A stretch of DNA of 64,000 bases from Pyxidicoccus parkwaysis (GCF_017301735.1 NZ_CP071090.1:10158001-10222000); one strand, 5' to 3'. Positions 1-8,497 are shown, numbered from the stretch's first letter. Program-made: numbers and translations. The notes: a model not told the origin generated them from the sequence alone.

Positions 1-1043
1 TCCTCGTTGGCATGGTGCAGGAGTGAACCCAGCTGCAGACGCAACGTGGTGAGCGGCGTGCGCAGCTCGTGCGCGGCCACGGTGAGGAACTCGTCGCGCA
101 GGCGCACCGCGTCCTGCACCTCGCGGAACAGGCGCGTGTTCTCCAGCACCAGGCCCGCGCGCCGGGCCAGCTCCTCCGCGAACGACAGGTCCTCCGGCCC
201 CAGGCGTCTCGGCCCGTCCATGGCCAGCGACAGCACGCCCAGGACACCGGAGCGGCCCCGGAGCGGCGCGTGCACCGCCGAGCGGAAGCCCAGCTCGCGC
301 AGCACCTGCACGTACTCCGAGGCGTGGGTGACGGGACGCGGCCGTGCCAGCGCGTCCTCCACCAGCTCCGACTCACCGGTGCTCAGCACGCGCGCCGGCC
401 CGAAGTCCATGTCCACCGTGAGCGGGCTGCGCTGGTCCACCTCCCACATGCGCGCGGCCCGCGCGGGTTCAGGGTGCGCCAGCGCCACGAGCCGCAGCCC
501 ACCGAGCCCCTTCTCGTACAGGCGCAGCGTGCACCAGTCCGCCACCCTCGGCACCGGCAGCCACACCAGCCGGCGCAGCCGCTCGTCCAGGTCCTCCGGC
601 TCCGTGAGCACCTCGCTGGCGAGCGCCAGGAGCGTCCTGTCCAGCTCCGAGCGCGCGCGCTCGCGCCGGGCGCGGGCCTCCGCCAACTCACGCTCCACGG
701 CGGCGCCCAGCCGCACGAGCCGGTCCTTGGCGAAGTAGTCGCGCGCGCCGGCGCGCATGGCGTCCACCGCCTCGTACTCACCGATGCTGCCGGACACGAC
801 GATGAAGGGGATGTCCCGCCCCGTCTCCTGGAGCACCTTCAGCGCCTCCAGCGCGGTGAAGGCGGGCATGGAGAAGTCGGAGAGGATGACGTCGAAGGCC
901 CCACCCGCGAGCGCCTCCCGCATCGCCTCCGCCGTCTGCACGCGGAGGGCCTCCGGACGAAAGCCGCCGCGCCGGAGCTCCAGGAGCACCAGCGCCTCGT
1001 CATCCGGGTTGTCCTCCACCACCAGCACCCGCAGCGGCCTCAT
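1..1043 (-). CDS. Hybrid sensor histidine kinase (receiver-GAF-HisKA), 3' end outside window
   Basis: The protein starts at an ATG (1043) that overlaps the stop of the upstream response regulator (ATGA). Residues 1-125 form a CheY-like receiver: an acidic VVEDNPDD patch, the phospho-acceptor Asp in ILSDFSMP, and a Lys in FAKDR. A linker and a GAF-like domain (about 150-320) follow, containing VHAPLRGRSGVLGVLSLA. The start of a HisKA domain is visible (FLTVAAHELRTPLTTLR) with the phospho-accepting His, then the window ends. The catalytic ATPase domain is presumably to the left. A receiver at the N-terminus suggests the kinase is controlled by phosphotransfer from another kinase, plausibly the one encoded at 1504-2928. 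About 347 codons are visible. Confident on family; the ligand of the GAF domain is unknown. Confidence 0.85.
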   Translation of the reverse strand, partial: MRPLRVLVVEDNPDDEALVLLELRRGGFRPEALRVQTAEAMREALAGGAFDVILSDFSMPAFTALEALKVLQETGRDIPFIVVSGSIGEYEAVDAMRAGARDYFAKDRLVRLGAAVERELAEARARRERARSELDRTLLALASEVLTEPEDLDERLRRLVWLPVPRVADWCTLRLYEKGLGGLRLVALAHPEPARAARMWEVDQRSPLTVDMDFGPARVLSTGESELVEDALARPRPVTHASEYVQVLRELGFRSAVHAPLRGRSGVLGVLSLAMDGPRRLGPEDLSFAEELARRAGLVLENTRLFREVQDAVRLRDEFLTVAAHELRTPLTTLRLQLGSLLHHANE

Positions 1044-1507
1044 CCCGCCGTCCCGGGCGGGAGCACCGTGGGCGGCTCGTGGTTGAGCACCAGCCAGTAC
1101 AGGCCCAGTTGGCGCGCGGCCTCCACGAACTCCGTGTAGCTCACCGGCTTGCGCACGTAGCTGTTGGCCCCGCCGCCATAGCCGCGCATCAGGTCCGTGT
1201 CCTCCACCGACGAGGTAAGGATGACCACCGGCAACAGCCGCGTGCGCGCGTCCGAGCGGATGTGGCGCAGCACCTCGTGGCCGTCGATGCGCGGCAGCTT
1301 CAGGTCGAGCAGCACCACCACCGGCAGCGGCTGCTGGGCGCGCGAGGCGAAGGCGCCCCTGCCGTGCAGGTAGTCGAGCGCCTCCACTCCGTCCCGCGCC
1401 ACGTCCACGGGCCGGGTGATGCCCGCGCGCTTGAAGGCGCGAAGCGTCAGGTCCACGTCATCCGGATTGTCCTCCACCAGGAGGATGGGGCGTTCCGATT
1501 CAGTCAT
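1040..1507 (-). CDS. Single-domain response regulator (CheY-like)
   Basis: 155 aa, essentially a lone receiver domain of the Rcp1/CheY type often paired with phytochrome-like or CHASE kinases. Visible are the acidic cluster LLVEDNPDD near the N-terminus, the phospho-acceptor Asp in LLDLKLPRIDG, the switch Thr/Ser in VVILTSS, and the conserved Lys in VRKPVS. There is no output domain, so it probably relays phosphate between the flanking kinases. It overlaps both neighbours by ATGA junctions (1504-1507 upstream, 1040-1043 downstream), so the three genes are translationally coupled. Confidence 0.9.
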   Translation of the reverse strand: MTESERPILLVEDNPDDVDLTLRAFKRAGITRPVDVARDGVEALDYLHGRGAFASRAQQPLPVVVLLDLKLPRIDGHEVLRHIRSDARTRLLPVVILTSSVEDTDLMRGYGGGANSYVRKPVSYTEFVEAARQLGLYWLVLNHEPPTVLPPGTAG

Positions 1508-2928
1508 GGGTGCGAGGCCTCCACGGTGAAGCGGAAGGTGGCTCCACCGTCGGGCACCGCCTCGGCGGAGATGTCTCCGCCATGGCGGTGGATGATGCGC
1601 TGCACGGTCGCGAGCCCGATGCCCGTGCCGGGGAACTCGCTGGGGTGGTGCAACCGCTGGAAGGGGGAGAAGAGCTTGCTCGCGTACGCCATGTCGAAAC
1701 CCACGCCGTTGTCGCGGACACAGTAATGGGGGTGCCCGTCACGGGACTCGATGAAAAATTCGATGCGGGCCCCGGAGCGCTGGCTGGTGAACTTCCAGGC
1801 ATTGCCGAGCAGGTTTTCCAGGACGACGCGGAGCAGCCGGGCGTCCCCATACGTCGTGAGGCCGGGGGCGATGTCGAAGGTCGTATCGCGGCCGGGCTCG
1901 CCGCGTTTCAGGCCTTCCGCCACCTCGCGGGCGAGCGCGCTCAGGTCCACGGGCTCCTGGCGCAGCTCGGCGCGGGAGAGGCGGGACAGGCGCAAGAGGT
2001 CGTCGATGAGCTGGCCCATGCGGGTGGCGGCCGCGCGCAGGCGGCGGAGGTGCTCGTGGCCTTCGGAGGAGATGCGCTCGCCCTCGTCCTCCAGCAGCGC
2101 CTGGCTGAAGCCGTCCACGGCGCGCAAGGGGGCGCGCAAGTCGTGGGAGACGGAGTAGCTGAAGGTCTCCAGCTCGCGGTTGGCGGCGGTGAGCTCCTGG
2201 GTGCGCTGGGCCACGCGCTGCTCCAGGCGGGCCTCGCTCGCGCGCAGGGCGTTGGCCTGGGCCTGGGCCTTCTCGAGCAGGGACTCGTAGTCGCTCGACA
2301 GGACGACGAGCTGGCGCCGTCCCATCCAGGACAGCAGGACTCCGAGCACGAGCAGCCAGACAGCGCCGCCCCAGAGCACCATGCGCGCCTGGCGCTCGGC
2401 GAGGGCGCCGCGCTGGTCCGCGCGCGTGCGTTCCACGGAGGACATTTCGTCGAGGAGGCGACGGATGCCGTCCATGCGGCGCTTGCCCTCTCCCTCGACG
2501 ACCGGCCGGAGCCAGTTCCCGCCGCTCTTGAAGCTGCGCAGCTCGTCGTCGGCGAAGGCCTCCCAGGCCGCCTGGCGGCGGCGCAGCTCCACCAGGCGGG
2601 CCTGCTGGTCCGGCGAGTCGGACACGAGGGAGCCGAGCAGGTGGGTGGCGTCCGGGAGGTGCTCGCCCGCGGTGTAGTAGGGCTCCAGGAATTGGGAGTC
2701 GCCGGTGAGGAGGAAGCCGCGGAGGCCCGTCTCGCGGTCGATGAAAAGCTGGCGCACCTGGACGGCCTGGGCGAGCACCGCGTCGGAGCGGTCCGCGGAC
2801 TCGTCGGCCTGGAGGAGCTGGCGGACCTCCCAGAAGAGGAGCACCGCGAGCATCGTCCCCAGCACGGCGGGCAGCGCCACGGAGCGAATCAGCAGGTGAC
2901 GGAAGCGGTTCGGGTCGAGGTAGGCCAC
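1504..2928 (-). CDS. Membrane histidine kinase with CHASE3-like sensor domain
   Basis: I chose the GTG at 2928 (VAYLDPNRFRH...). The frame stays open to 3075, but that extension is Pro/His-rich low complexity and looks non-coding. About 474 aa: TM1 near residues 15-35, a helical CHASE3-type region (DRETGLRGFLLTGD motif), TM2 near 165-190 (MVLWGGAVWLLVLGVLLSW), a coiled segment, then HisKA (SYSVSHDLRAPLRAV, phospho-His) and HATPase_c with N box ENLLGNAWKFT, G1 DNGVGF and G2 GTGIGLA. First gene of an operon with the receiver protein and the hybrid kinase downstream. The signal sensed is not evident. Confidence 0.85.
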   Translation of the reverse strand: MAYLDPNRFRHLLIRSVALPAVLGTMLAVLLFWEVRQLLQADESADRSDAVLAQAVQVRQLFIDRETGLRGFLLTGDSQFLEPYYTAGEHLPDATHLLGSLVSDSPDQQARLVELRRRQAAWEAFADDELRSFKSGGNWLRPVVEGEGKRRMDGIRRLLDEMSSVERTRADQRGALAERQARMVLWGGAVWLLVLGVLLSWMGRRQLVVLSSDYESLLEKAQAQANALRASEARLEQRVAQRTQELTAANRELETFSYSVSHDLRAPLRAVDGFSQALLEDEGERISSEGHEHLRRLRAAATRMGQLIDDLLRLSRLSRAELRQEPVDLSALAREVAEGLKRGEPGRDTTFDIAPGLTTYGDARLLRVVLENLLGNAWKFTSQRSGARIEFFIESRDGHPHYCVRDNGVGFDMAYASKLFSPFQRLHHPSEFPGTGIGLATVQRIIHRHGGDISAEAVPDGGATFRFTVEASHP

Positions 2929-3083
2929 GGCGCACGGAGGAGTCGAGCAGGTGGGCTCACGTCCAACATGCGCACGTGTCCGGTGCGGTTGAGGCGGGGG
3001 CGCGGTGTGTGGCGCGGAGGCGGGCCTGGGCTTGTCTCCTGTGTCAGGGAGCGGACAAGCAGACGCGTGTGACATGATGGAAC

Positions 3084-3530
3084 GTGAGCAGAAGCACTGC
3101 CCTCGCCCACTCCGAGCACGTGCCGTCCCTTCCCAACCCGTTTCCAGGCCCCGATGCGCGGTGCCAGCTCCACGCCGAGCGCCCGGCGCTCGAGGTGTGT
3201 CACCGCTGCGGCGCGTTCGTCTGCTTCGACTGCCTCCGGAGCGTCACGGCGCTCGTGCATTGCGAGGCCTGCGCTGCCCGTCCTCCGGCGCCGCCGCGCG
3301 GCCCTCCCGTTCGCGTCTGGGTGGCGCTCGCGTTGGCCTGGGCCGGTGCCATCGTGCTCCCCTGCGCGCTCGGCGGATTGGGACTGGCCTGGTGGGAGCT
3401 GCGTCGCATCGAAGCGGGCCGGGTTCCCATGGAAGGCCATCGGCTCGCCAGGGCCGCCCTGGTGACCGCGCTGTGGTGCCTGCCGGTGTCGTCGTGCCTG
3501 GGCTTCTTCTGGCTGGTGCGACTCCCCTGA
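3084..3530 (+). CDS. B-box-type zinc-finger membrane protein
   Basis: Up to 148 aa from a GTG at 3084; another GTG at 3120 is possible and would still include the finger. The N-terminus has a B-box-like Zn-binding pattern: C and H in ARCQLHAERPA, C-x2-C in CHRCGAFVC, C in CFDC, and H-x-x-C-x-x-C in VHCEACAA. Two hydrophobic segments follow (WVALALAWAGAIVLPCALGG and ALVTALWCLPVSSCLGFFW), so it is a small inner-membrane protein with a cytosolic zinc module. Diverges from the kinase operon at 1504-2928 and converges on 3537-4346. This B-box/TM arrangement is seen in bacterial DUF proteins of unknown role; I assign no function. Confidence 0.7.
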   Translation: MSRSTALAHSEHVPSLPNPFPGPDARCQLHAERPALEVCHRCGAFVCFDCLRSVTALVHCEACAARPPAPPRGPPVRVWVALALAWAGAIVLPCALGGLGLAWWELRRIEAGRVPMEGHRLARAALVTALWCLPVSSCLGFFWLVRLP

Positions 3531-3536
3531 CGACGC

Positions 3537-4346
3537 TCACGCGGCTTGCGAGCGCGAGGACAGCGCATGGGCTTCCAGGAATGATTTCATCTGGGGCCAG
3601 CTCGCTCCCAGGGGGTCGAAGGCGCCCGGGGTGAAAGGCTGAAGGCCACTCAGTGCGTCGGAAGCGAGGGCTTGCGAGTCCGGGTTGCCCAGCTCCGAGA
3701 GCGCAAATGCCCGCAGCAGGCGAAGCAACTTGTAGTTGCGGACATCGCCTGCCTCGGCCTCCTTCCACCGGAGCTCCAGGACGCGCAGCGCGGCCGCGAA
3801 GTGGCTTTCACGGCAGAGCAGAAACACCTCGGGGAGCAGAAGGGTTCCATGGAGCCCTGCGCCCAACCGGCGCTCGGCCTCCTTCAGCAGGTCGCGAGCC
3901 GTTGCGACGTCGCCCCTCAACGTGTGGCAGATGCTCAGGATGATGGGCAGCGAGGAGTGGACGGCGGGCACCTCCCAGCTCCCACCCTTGCGGAACAGCG
4001 GCTCCAACACCCTCAGTGCCGACTCCACGTCGCCCGCGACGTGATGGCACCCACCGAGCAGATAGGTGGACCGGATGCGTTCCCCGCTTCGCGTCGCCCG
4101 GCGCACCGCGGTTTCATAGCCGCGCACCGCACCCGCGAGGTCTCCCGCGTCGAACTTCCGGGCAGCCTCGTCCATGGCCTGAACCCAACGACGGTTCCGG
4201 ATGATGATGACCGCGCAGAAGACGCAGACCACCGCGCCCCAGGCCATCGTCGCACCGGCCGGGAGCTCCCTCAGCCGAGGACCGCCGATGAGGAAGAGGG
4301 CGATGACCACTCCCAGGGCCATTCCCAGGTACTGGCTTCGTTCCAT
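3537..4346 (-). CDS. TPR-like repeat membrane protein, unknown function
   Basis: 269 aa. Two N-terminal hydrophobic stretches (LGMALGVVIALFLIGG and MAWGAVVCVFCAVIII) are followed by helical tetratricopeptide-like repeats (for example AARKFDAGDLAGAVRGYETA, and repeats around LLKEAERRLGAG). The repeats would lie in the cytoplasm and suggest a protein-protein interaction scaffold. It ends 6 bp from the convergent B-box gene. No partner gene is evident. The ATG at 4346 gives the membrane segments and is the natural start. Confidence 0.65.
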   Translation of the reverse strand: MERSQYLGMALGVVIALFLIGGPRLRELPAGATMAWGAVVCVFCAVIIIRNRRWVQAMDEAARKFDAGDLAGAVRGYETAVRRATRSGERIRSTYLLGGCHHVAGDVESALRVLEPLFRKGGSWEVPAVHSSLPIILSICHTLRGDVATARDLLKEAERRLGAGLHGTLLLPEVFLLCRESHFAAALRVLELRWKEAEAGDVRNYKLLRLLRAFALSELGNPDSQALASDALSGLQPFTPGAFDPLGASWPQMKSFLEAHALSSRSQAA

Positions 4347-4534
4347 GCCGTGTCACCCCACCTGCTGAGTTCCGTGAATCACGGCCTACATACCACGTGG
4401 CCTCTTGGAACTGGAATCGTGGGATGCGAAGCCGCGTTCGCTGGGTAGCAACTATCGGTCTACACCTCCGTAAACCTCACTCCCGTGGCCTTCGCGCGCG
4501 CCAGGGCGTTCTTGCGTAGAAGGGGAAGCGCTAG

Positions 4535-4915
4535 ATGACGGATGAATACAATTGGGACGCCATTCGCGCCTTGGGGCGCCGCGTGCTCGAGGGCGCCGTT
4601 CCTCTCGAACTCACGGCGGATGTGCGTGCAATCCTCTTCCGCACTGCACGAGAGGTCGCAATCAGCGATGCCGACGTGGCCCAGGCCCTGATGTCCGAGT
4701 CCGGAGCGAAGGACCTGCTCCGCGAATCCATTCGACGCATCAGCGACGGTTCACGGCGACTGACTCGGGCGCTTTCGCGGATGTACGACCACCAGAGGGC
4801 CGGGGACTACGACAGCGCACGCCAACAGATGCGTGACGTGCTCTCCACGGAGGTGGTGCCCCTCTACCGCGAGATTGCGCAGGAGCAACTGGACGACATG
4901 GCCGACGACCCGTAG
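4535..4915 (+). CDS. DUSAM-domain protein, first gene of Sit-like cassette
   Basis: 126 aa. The sequence (MTDEYNWDAIRALGRRVLEG..., RTAREVAISDADVAQAL, LLRESIRRISDGSRRL) matches the DUSAM/DUF2379 family as I know it from Myxococcus and Stigmatella; this is recognition from memory, not a search. All-helical, no signal peptide. A purine-rich ribosome site (AAGGGGAAG) lies upstream of the ATG. The stop is 6 bp before the TTG of the next gene and is followed by the SitA-like toxin and its immunity gene, so it is probably the promoter-proximal gene of that operon. The role of DUSAM proteins is unknown. Physical linkage suggests a regulatory or accessory role in the toxin cassette (inference). Confidence 0.75.
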   Translation: MTDEYNWDAIRALGRRVLEGAVPLELTADVRAILFRTAREVAISDADVAQALMSESGAKDLLRESIRRISDGSRRLTRALSRMYDHQRAGDYDSARQQMRDVLSTEVVPLYREIAQEQLDDMADDP

Positions 4916-4921
4916 CAGGAC

Positions 4922-5347
4922 TTGTGGGCGCCGCCGCCATCCCAGCCCACGCGCGCGGCGGCGCACGCGCCGTTCCCGGATGGCTATTCCCTCTACGCCG
5001 AGGCGGCGGTGGCCTGGGATGCCGTGTGGCTGGATGAGGTGCTGCATCGCCACCTGCATTTCACCGCCGGAGCCGAAGCTTTCAGTTGGGGCCGTGTGGA
5101 CGTGGACGGGCGGCTCGCGGTGCAGTTCCTCAATCGCAACCTCGAGCTGGCCGTGAAGGGACTGGCGGTGGGCATGCATCAGCCCGGGGCGCGCTACCTG
5201 GTGTCGGGCGAGGCGCGCTGGCGATTCACCGGCGGGAAGCTCTACGCGACGGGGCAGGGCGGCACGCTGCTGCATCCGACGAGCGAAGGGGCGCCGCGGC
5301 CGGGTGCCTTCGTGTCGGTGGGCCTGGGGGTGGACCATGTGCGCTGA
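4922..5347 (+). CDS. Uncharacterised protein upstream of SitA-like toxin (SitB-position gene)
   Basis: 141 aa from a TTG at 4922 (a GTG at 4924 is out of frame). It has no clear signal peptide in this reading. It is rich in short beta-strand-like segments (SLYAEAAVAWDAVWLDEV, YLVSGEARWRF, AFVSVGLGVDHVR). It sits 6 bp after the DUSAM gene and overlaps the toxin start by 11 bp, so all are co-translated. In described sit loci a helper gene, sitB, lies directly before sitA; this gene occupies that position, but I cannot confirm homology. I do not recognise a domain. Confidence 0.55.
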   Translation: MWAPPPSQPTRAAAHAPFPDGYSLYAEAAVAWDAVWLDEVLHRHLHFTAGAEAFSWGRVDVDGRLAVQFLNRNLELAVKGLAVGMHQPGARYLVSGEARWRFTGGKLYATGQGGTLLHPTSEGAPRPGAFVSVGLGVDHVR

Positions 5348-6914
5348 GTCGCTGGGGAAGTGGGGCGTCCTGGCCTGCGCCGTGGTGCTCGCCACCGGCT
5401 GCGCGACGTTGGCGCCGCTATCAGGCCGTGGTGGCTCGTACTCTCAGGCATCACGCGCATTCGCCGGGCCGGTGCCACAGGACGCGGAGAGCACGGTCCA
5501 GCGGGGCACGACCACCGGAGCTGTCCCACCCGGCGCGGACGGAGATGAGCGCATCCGCCGCCGTCGGCCCCAGCGCATGCCCGTGGGCACGGCGATGAGC
5601 CCGACCGACCTGGCCGTGCTGGCGGTGGAGACCGGCATGCTGGAGGTGGACGCCTTCGAGAAGCTGCTGGTGTACGCCGGCCTGGACCCCACCGAAGACC
5701 TGCCTGTCCGCGTCAATCCTCTCACGCCGGACGAAGCGGCCCGGGTGCTGGGACTTCTGCTGAACAAACCCCTGACACTGGGCAACTTCCCGCCACGCAT
5801 GGGGGCCAGCTTCCTGCTGCGCGAAGTGCTGGAGGGCGGTGAAGTCTCGCGACAGGAGCTGCTGCGGCGGGTGGAGCGCTTCAGTGGCGTGGCGGTGCTG
5901 CGGCCGGACGGCTACCTGGCCTGGGTGCGCAATGGGGCCACGCAGCAAAGAGTGGCTCCGGTGGAGCTGAAGGACGGGGCGCTCCTCGCCCACCAGTTCG
6001 AACTGGGCCGCTTCTACAGTGGTCGCGGAGGCGCCTTCCGTCTGCTGGACGCGCGACTCCGAGAAGCCAACGGGCGTGTGCTGGCCGAAGTGTATGACGA
6101 CGCGGACGTCGTCGGCCGCACCCTGGACGGCTCCGAGGAAGCGTTTGTCGAGCTGTATCACGCGATGGGCCAGTTCCTCAGCCATCCGCTGGACAGCCTC
6201 GCGGCGCTGAAGAACCTGCCGGCGGGAGTTGCGGCCCTCATCGCTTCCTCTCCCGAGTATTGGGAGCGCTTCCGGTACATGACCGCGGGCGAGCAGATGA
6301 AGGCCGCCGCAAAGCTGACGGCCAGCCTACTTGTTGCCGGAAGTGGCTCCGGCGCCGCTACCCGGACGATGCGGGGGGTTCTGGGTGGCGCGGAGGGCAT
6401 GGTGCCAGTGCTATCCCTCTCAGCGCTGGGAACCCTGGCCTTAGAGCGCGCCGCGATACCGGCTGGAATGGTTGCGACCGCAGTCGGAGCGGGCGTTGGC
6501 AGTGTCTATGTCCTGTCCATTGCGTCGGGAGGAGGCGACCCCAAGGCCGAGGGGAGTCGCGCAGACGTCGAATCAGCAAAGGAGGGAGCCTCACGTGTGC
6601 TGGGTCGCCTTTGGCGATATCCCGAAGTTATAGATCCGCGCACAGCGCGAAAAATCCCCTTCCCGAATGGAAGCCTCAAGCGGGTTCCAAAGAATCAGCG
6701 CGTTTCGTGGGGCACGGACGAGCGGGCGGCCTTCATTCGAGAGTGGTACGAACGCAGATATCCCACCCCTCGTGGAGGATGGGGTGCGTATGATATCCAC
6801 CACATCCGCCCTCGGGAGCTCGGGGGGACGAATGACTTCTGGAATCTAGTGCCAGTGGAGAGAACAACGCATCAAGAGTTGTTCAATGCCTTTTGGCGAG
6901 ACTATGTCGAGTGA
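5337..6914 (+). CDS. sitA: SitA-like lipoprotein toxin with C-terminal HNH nuclease domain
   Basis: 525 aa from the ATG at 5337, chosen because it gives a perfect lipoprotein signal (hydrophobic stretch, lipobox LATGC, Cys22). Position +2 is Ala, compatible with outer-membrane sorting. A long, conserved-looking delivery region follows. Hydrophobic Gly/Ala-rich stretches lie near residues 320-400. The C-terminal ~85 residues form an HNH nuclease (DIHHIRPRELGGTNDFWNL, then THQELFNAFW), with the HH pair, Asn and final His expected for metal and catalysis. SitA toxins are outer-membrane lipoproteins passed between myxobacteria by TraA/TraB-dependent outer membrane exchange and kill siblings lacking the matching SitI (established for M. 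xanthus). The cognate immunity gene follows 12 bp downstream. The last ~370 bp are visibly more AT-rich than the N-terminal part, typical of a swapped toxin tip. Confidence 0.82.
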   Translation: MCAESLGKWGVLACAVVLATGCATLAPLSGRGGSYSQASRAFAGPVPQDAESTVQRGTTTGAVPPGADGDERIRRRRPQRMPVGTAMSPTDLAVLAVETGMLEVDAFEKLLVYAGLDPTEDLPVRVNPLTPDEAARVLGLLLNKPLTLGNFPPRMGASFLLREVLEGGEVSRQELLRRVERFSGVAVLRPDGYLAWVRNGATQQRVAPVELKDGALLAHQFELGRFYSGRGGAFRLLDARLREANGRVLAEVYDDADVVGRTLDGSEEAFVELYHAMGQFLSHPLDSLAALKNLPAGVAALIASSPEYWERFRYMTAGEQMKAAAKLTASLLVAGSGSGAATRTMRGVLGGAEGMVPVLSLSALGTLALERAAIPAGMVATAVGAGVGSVYVLSIASGGGDPKAEGSRADVESAKEGASRVLGRLWRYPEVIDPRTARKIPFPNGSLKRVPKNQRVSWGTDERAAFIREWYERRYPTPRGGWGAYDIHHIRPRELGGTNDFWNLVPVERTTHQELFNAFWRDYVE

Positions 6915-6926
6915 GAAGCATCCACA

Positions 6927-7436
6927 ATGGTTCGAAATACTATCAGGCAAATGACTGCGGAATGGGCATTGCCCAGGAGAGCAGTACACCGTGGACGAGA
7001 GACCTCTCTCTTGCTGACCTGCTCTGCTGAACAGGGACCAGCCTCAGGTGATGCGGGTGTTGTCGTGCCATCTGACCTGACCGACTTCTGGAGTGAGTTC
7101 CGCGCCGCGAGGCTGTTTGTAGACACAACGTTTGGCCAGTGGGGTTTGGTGCTGCACTCACCGGATGAGGTTCGGCTGCTTACAGAGAAGTTCCGGGCGC
7201 GGCGGACTCGAGAATATGCCGCGGGAGACCTGGTAGTAGGCGAGTTCCTTGGCGATTCGGACCTCTTGATTGTGCGCTGCGACCCCAGTGCCGCGGACTA
7301 CGGCAGGGTCGTTGTTGCTCTGCCCCTTGATCCTCGAAGCGAGTGGTACGAGGTGGCAGGAAGTCTTGGAAGGTTCTTCGAAAAATACGAACGAGCACAC
7401 GGCGCCAAGTTCTGGGAGGAGCCGTTACTTGAGTGA
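6927..7436 (+). CDS. SUKH (SMI1/KNR4)-family immunity protein, SitI equivalent
   Basis: 169 aa. The middle and end read like a SUKH fold: DLTDFWSEFRAARLFVD, GLVLHSPDEV, AAGDLVVGEFLGDSDLLIVR, and SLGRFFEKYERAHGAKFWE. SUKH proteins are immunity proteins commonly paired with nuclease toxins, including HNH types. Its position directly after the HNH toxin argues that it neutralises that domain in the cytoplasm. Base composition is lower in GC than the flanking chromosome, as for the toxin tip. The first ~45 residues are atypical, so the true start could be internal, but no better start is evident. Confidence 0.78.
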   Translation: MVRNTIRQMTAEWALPRRAVHRGRETSLLLTCSAEQGPASGDAGVVVPSDLTDFWSEFRAARLFVDTTFGQWGLVLHSPDEVRLLTEKFRARRTREYAAGDLVVGEFLGDSDLLIVRCDPSAADYGRVVVALPLDPRSEWYEVAGSLGRFFEKYERAHGAKFWEEPLLE

Positions 7437-7617
7437 GTTTTGGTTTTGTATCTGTCGCTCTGTAAAGGCATTTCCAGATGCATGAAATGCGCTACATGGG
7501 GTCCATTGGTCTGGAGCTGAGCCATCCCAATGCCGGATTCCGAGGCTGCTTCTGGCCGTCCTCCACCCTTGACGCCCACACGGGCCGCACCGTTACGCGC
7601 TACGCTGCCGCCCGCAC

Positions 7618-7956
7618 ATGGACGAAGAACTGGGAGCGACGTTTGGCAAGGCGCTGCGCGAGGCGCGGGCGCGGCGTGGGCTGACGCAGGTGGAGGTGGC
7701 CGCGATGCTGGACATCCACCCCATGGTCTACAGCCGCATGGAGCGCGGGAGGATGCTGCCCCGGGTGTCCTCTCTTCGAAAGGTGGCGATGGTACTTCGC
7801 ACCTCCACGGATGAGCTGTTGGGGCTCGCCCGCGAGGCCCGCCCCGGCGCGAAGAAGGAGTCGCCGCTCCTGCGCCGGCTGATGACGTTGTCCGAGGACC
7901 TGGACGAGGAGAAGCTCAAGGCGCTCGTCGTCATGGCGAGCGCCCTGGGCAGGTAG
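7618..7956 (+). CDS. XRE-family helix-turn-helix regulator
   Basis: 112 aa. An HTH_XRE domain occupies residues ~8-68 (LREARARRGLTQVEVAAMLD, then VYSRMERGRMLPRVSSLRKV, ending TDELLGLA). A short helical tail ends in VVMASALGR. The same architecture and very similar endings occur in the gene at 50569-50943, so the two are paralogues. No obvious operator or partner is visible. The next gene is a convergent kinase remnant 11 bp away. The regulon is unknown. Confidence 0.82.
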   Translation: MDEELGATFGKALREARARRGLTQVEVAAMLDIHPMVYSRMERGRMLPRVSSLRKVAMVLRTSTDELLGLAREARPGAKKESPLLRRLMTLSEDLDEEKLKALVVMASALGR

Positions 7957-7967
7957 GCGGACCCTGA

Positions 7968-8404
7968 CTACCGCTCCGAGGTCTCCGGGCTCGCCAGCTC
8001 GTGCGCGTCCAGGCCGGAGGGAAAGAGGTCTTCGTCCGGAAGCTCCACCTGGTCCCGCGTGGCGCTGGCCTCCGTGACGAGCCGGGCAAGCTCCTCGGCC
8101 AGCTCGGCGCGGGCATATGGCTGCCCCACCCGCGCCAGCTCCATGGCTGGGCGATGGAGGGATGGCGCAGGCGATAGGCGAGCTGAACCTCCTCCGCCAA
8201 GCGGTGCCTGCGGATGGGGTCCGAGGATGTGCGCACGTGCTTGATGACGACCGTGCCCGCCAGCCCATGCCGCTCGTGGCGCTCGGCCAGCATGAGCACT
8301 TCGCCGTTGCCCCGGCGCTCCAGCGTCTGGAGGTACTCGTACCGCGTGTGCTCCACGTTGAAGAGCAGGTGACGGCGCTGCGACGAGGGAGCGGGCGTGT
8401 GCAT
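7968..8404 (-). pseudogene. Ser/Thr protein kinase remnant with internal frameshifting deletion
   Basis: From the ATG at 8404 the frame encodes a normal kinase N-lobe start (LLFNVEHTRYEYLQTLERRG, the VAIK-type Lys in GTVVIKHV, the alpha-C region HRLAEEVQLAYRLRHPSIAQ). At about 8142-8150 the frame is lost. In the next frame the typical C-terminal tail of this myxobacterial kinase class resumes (ELARVGQPYARAELAEELAR, then ELPDEDLFPSGLDAHEL) and stops at 7968. The catalytic loop, DFG segment and whole C-lobe (about 250 residues) are missing. An intact relative is at 56097-57344. The remnant is almost certainly non-functional as a kinase. Confidence 0.75.
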
Positions 8405-8497
8405 GGAGCCTCCATCAGCGGAGTACTCCAGAAGCTTAGCTGCCACTAACCCTTCGCGGAAGCTCCGGACTGGACGTGAGCCAACCCGCTCAGCCCC

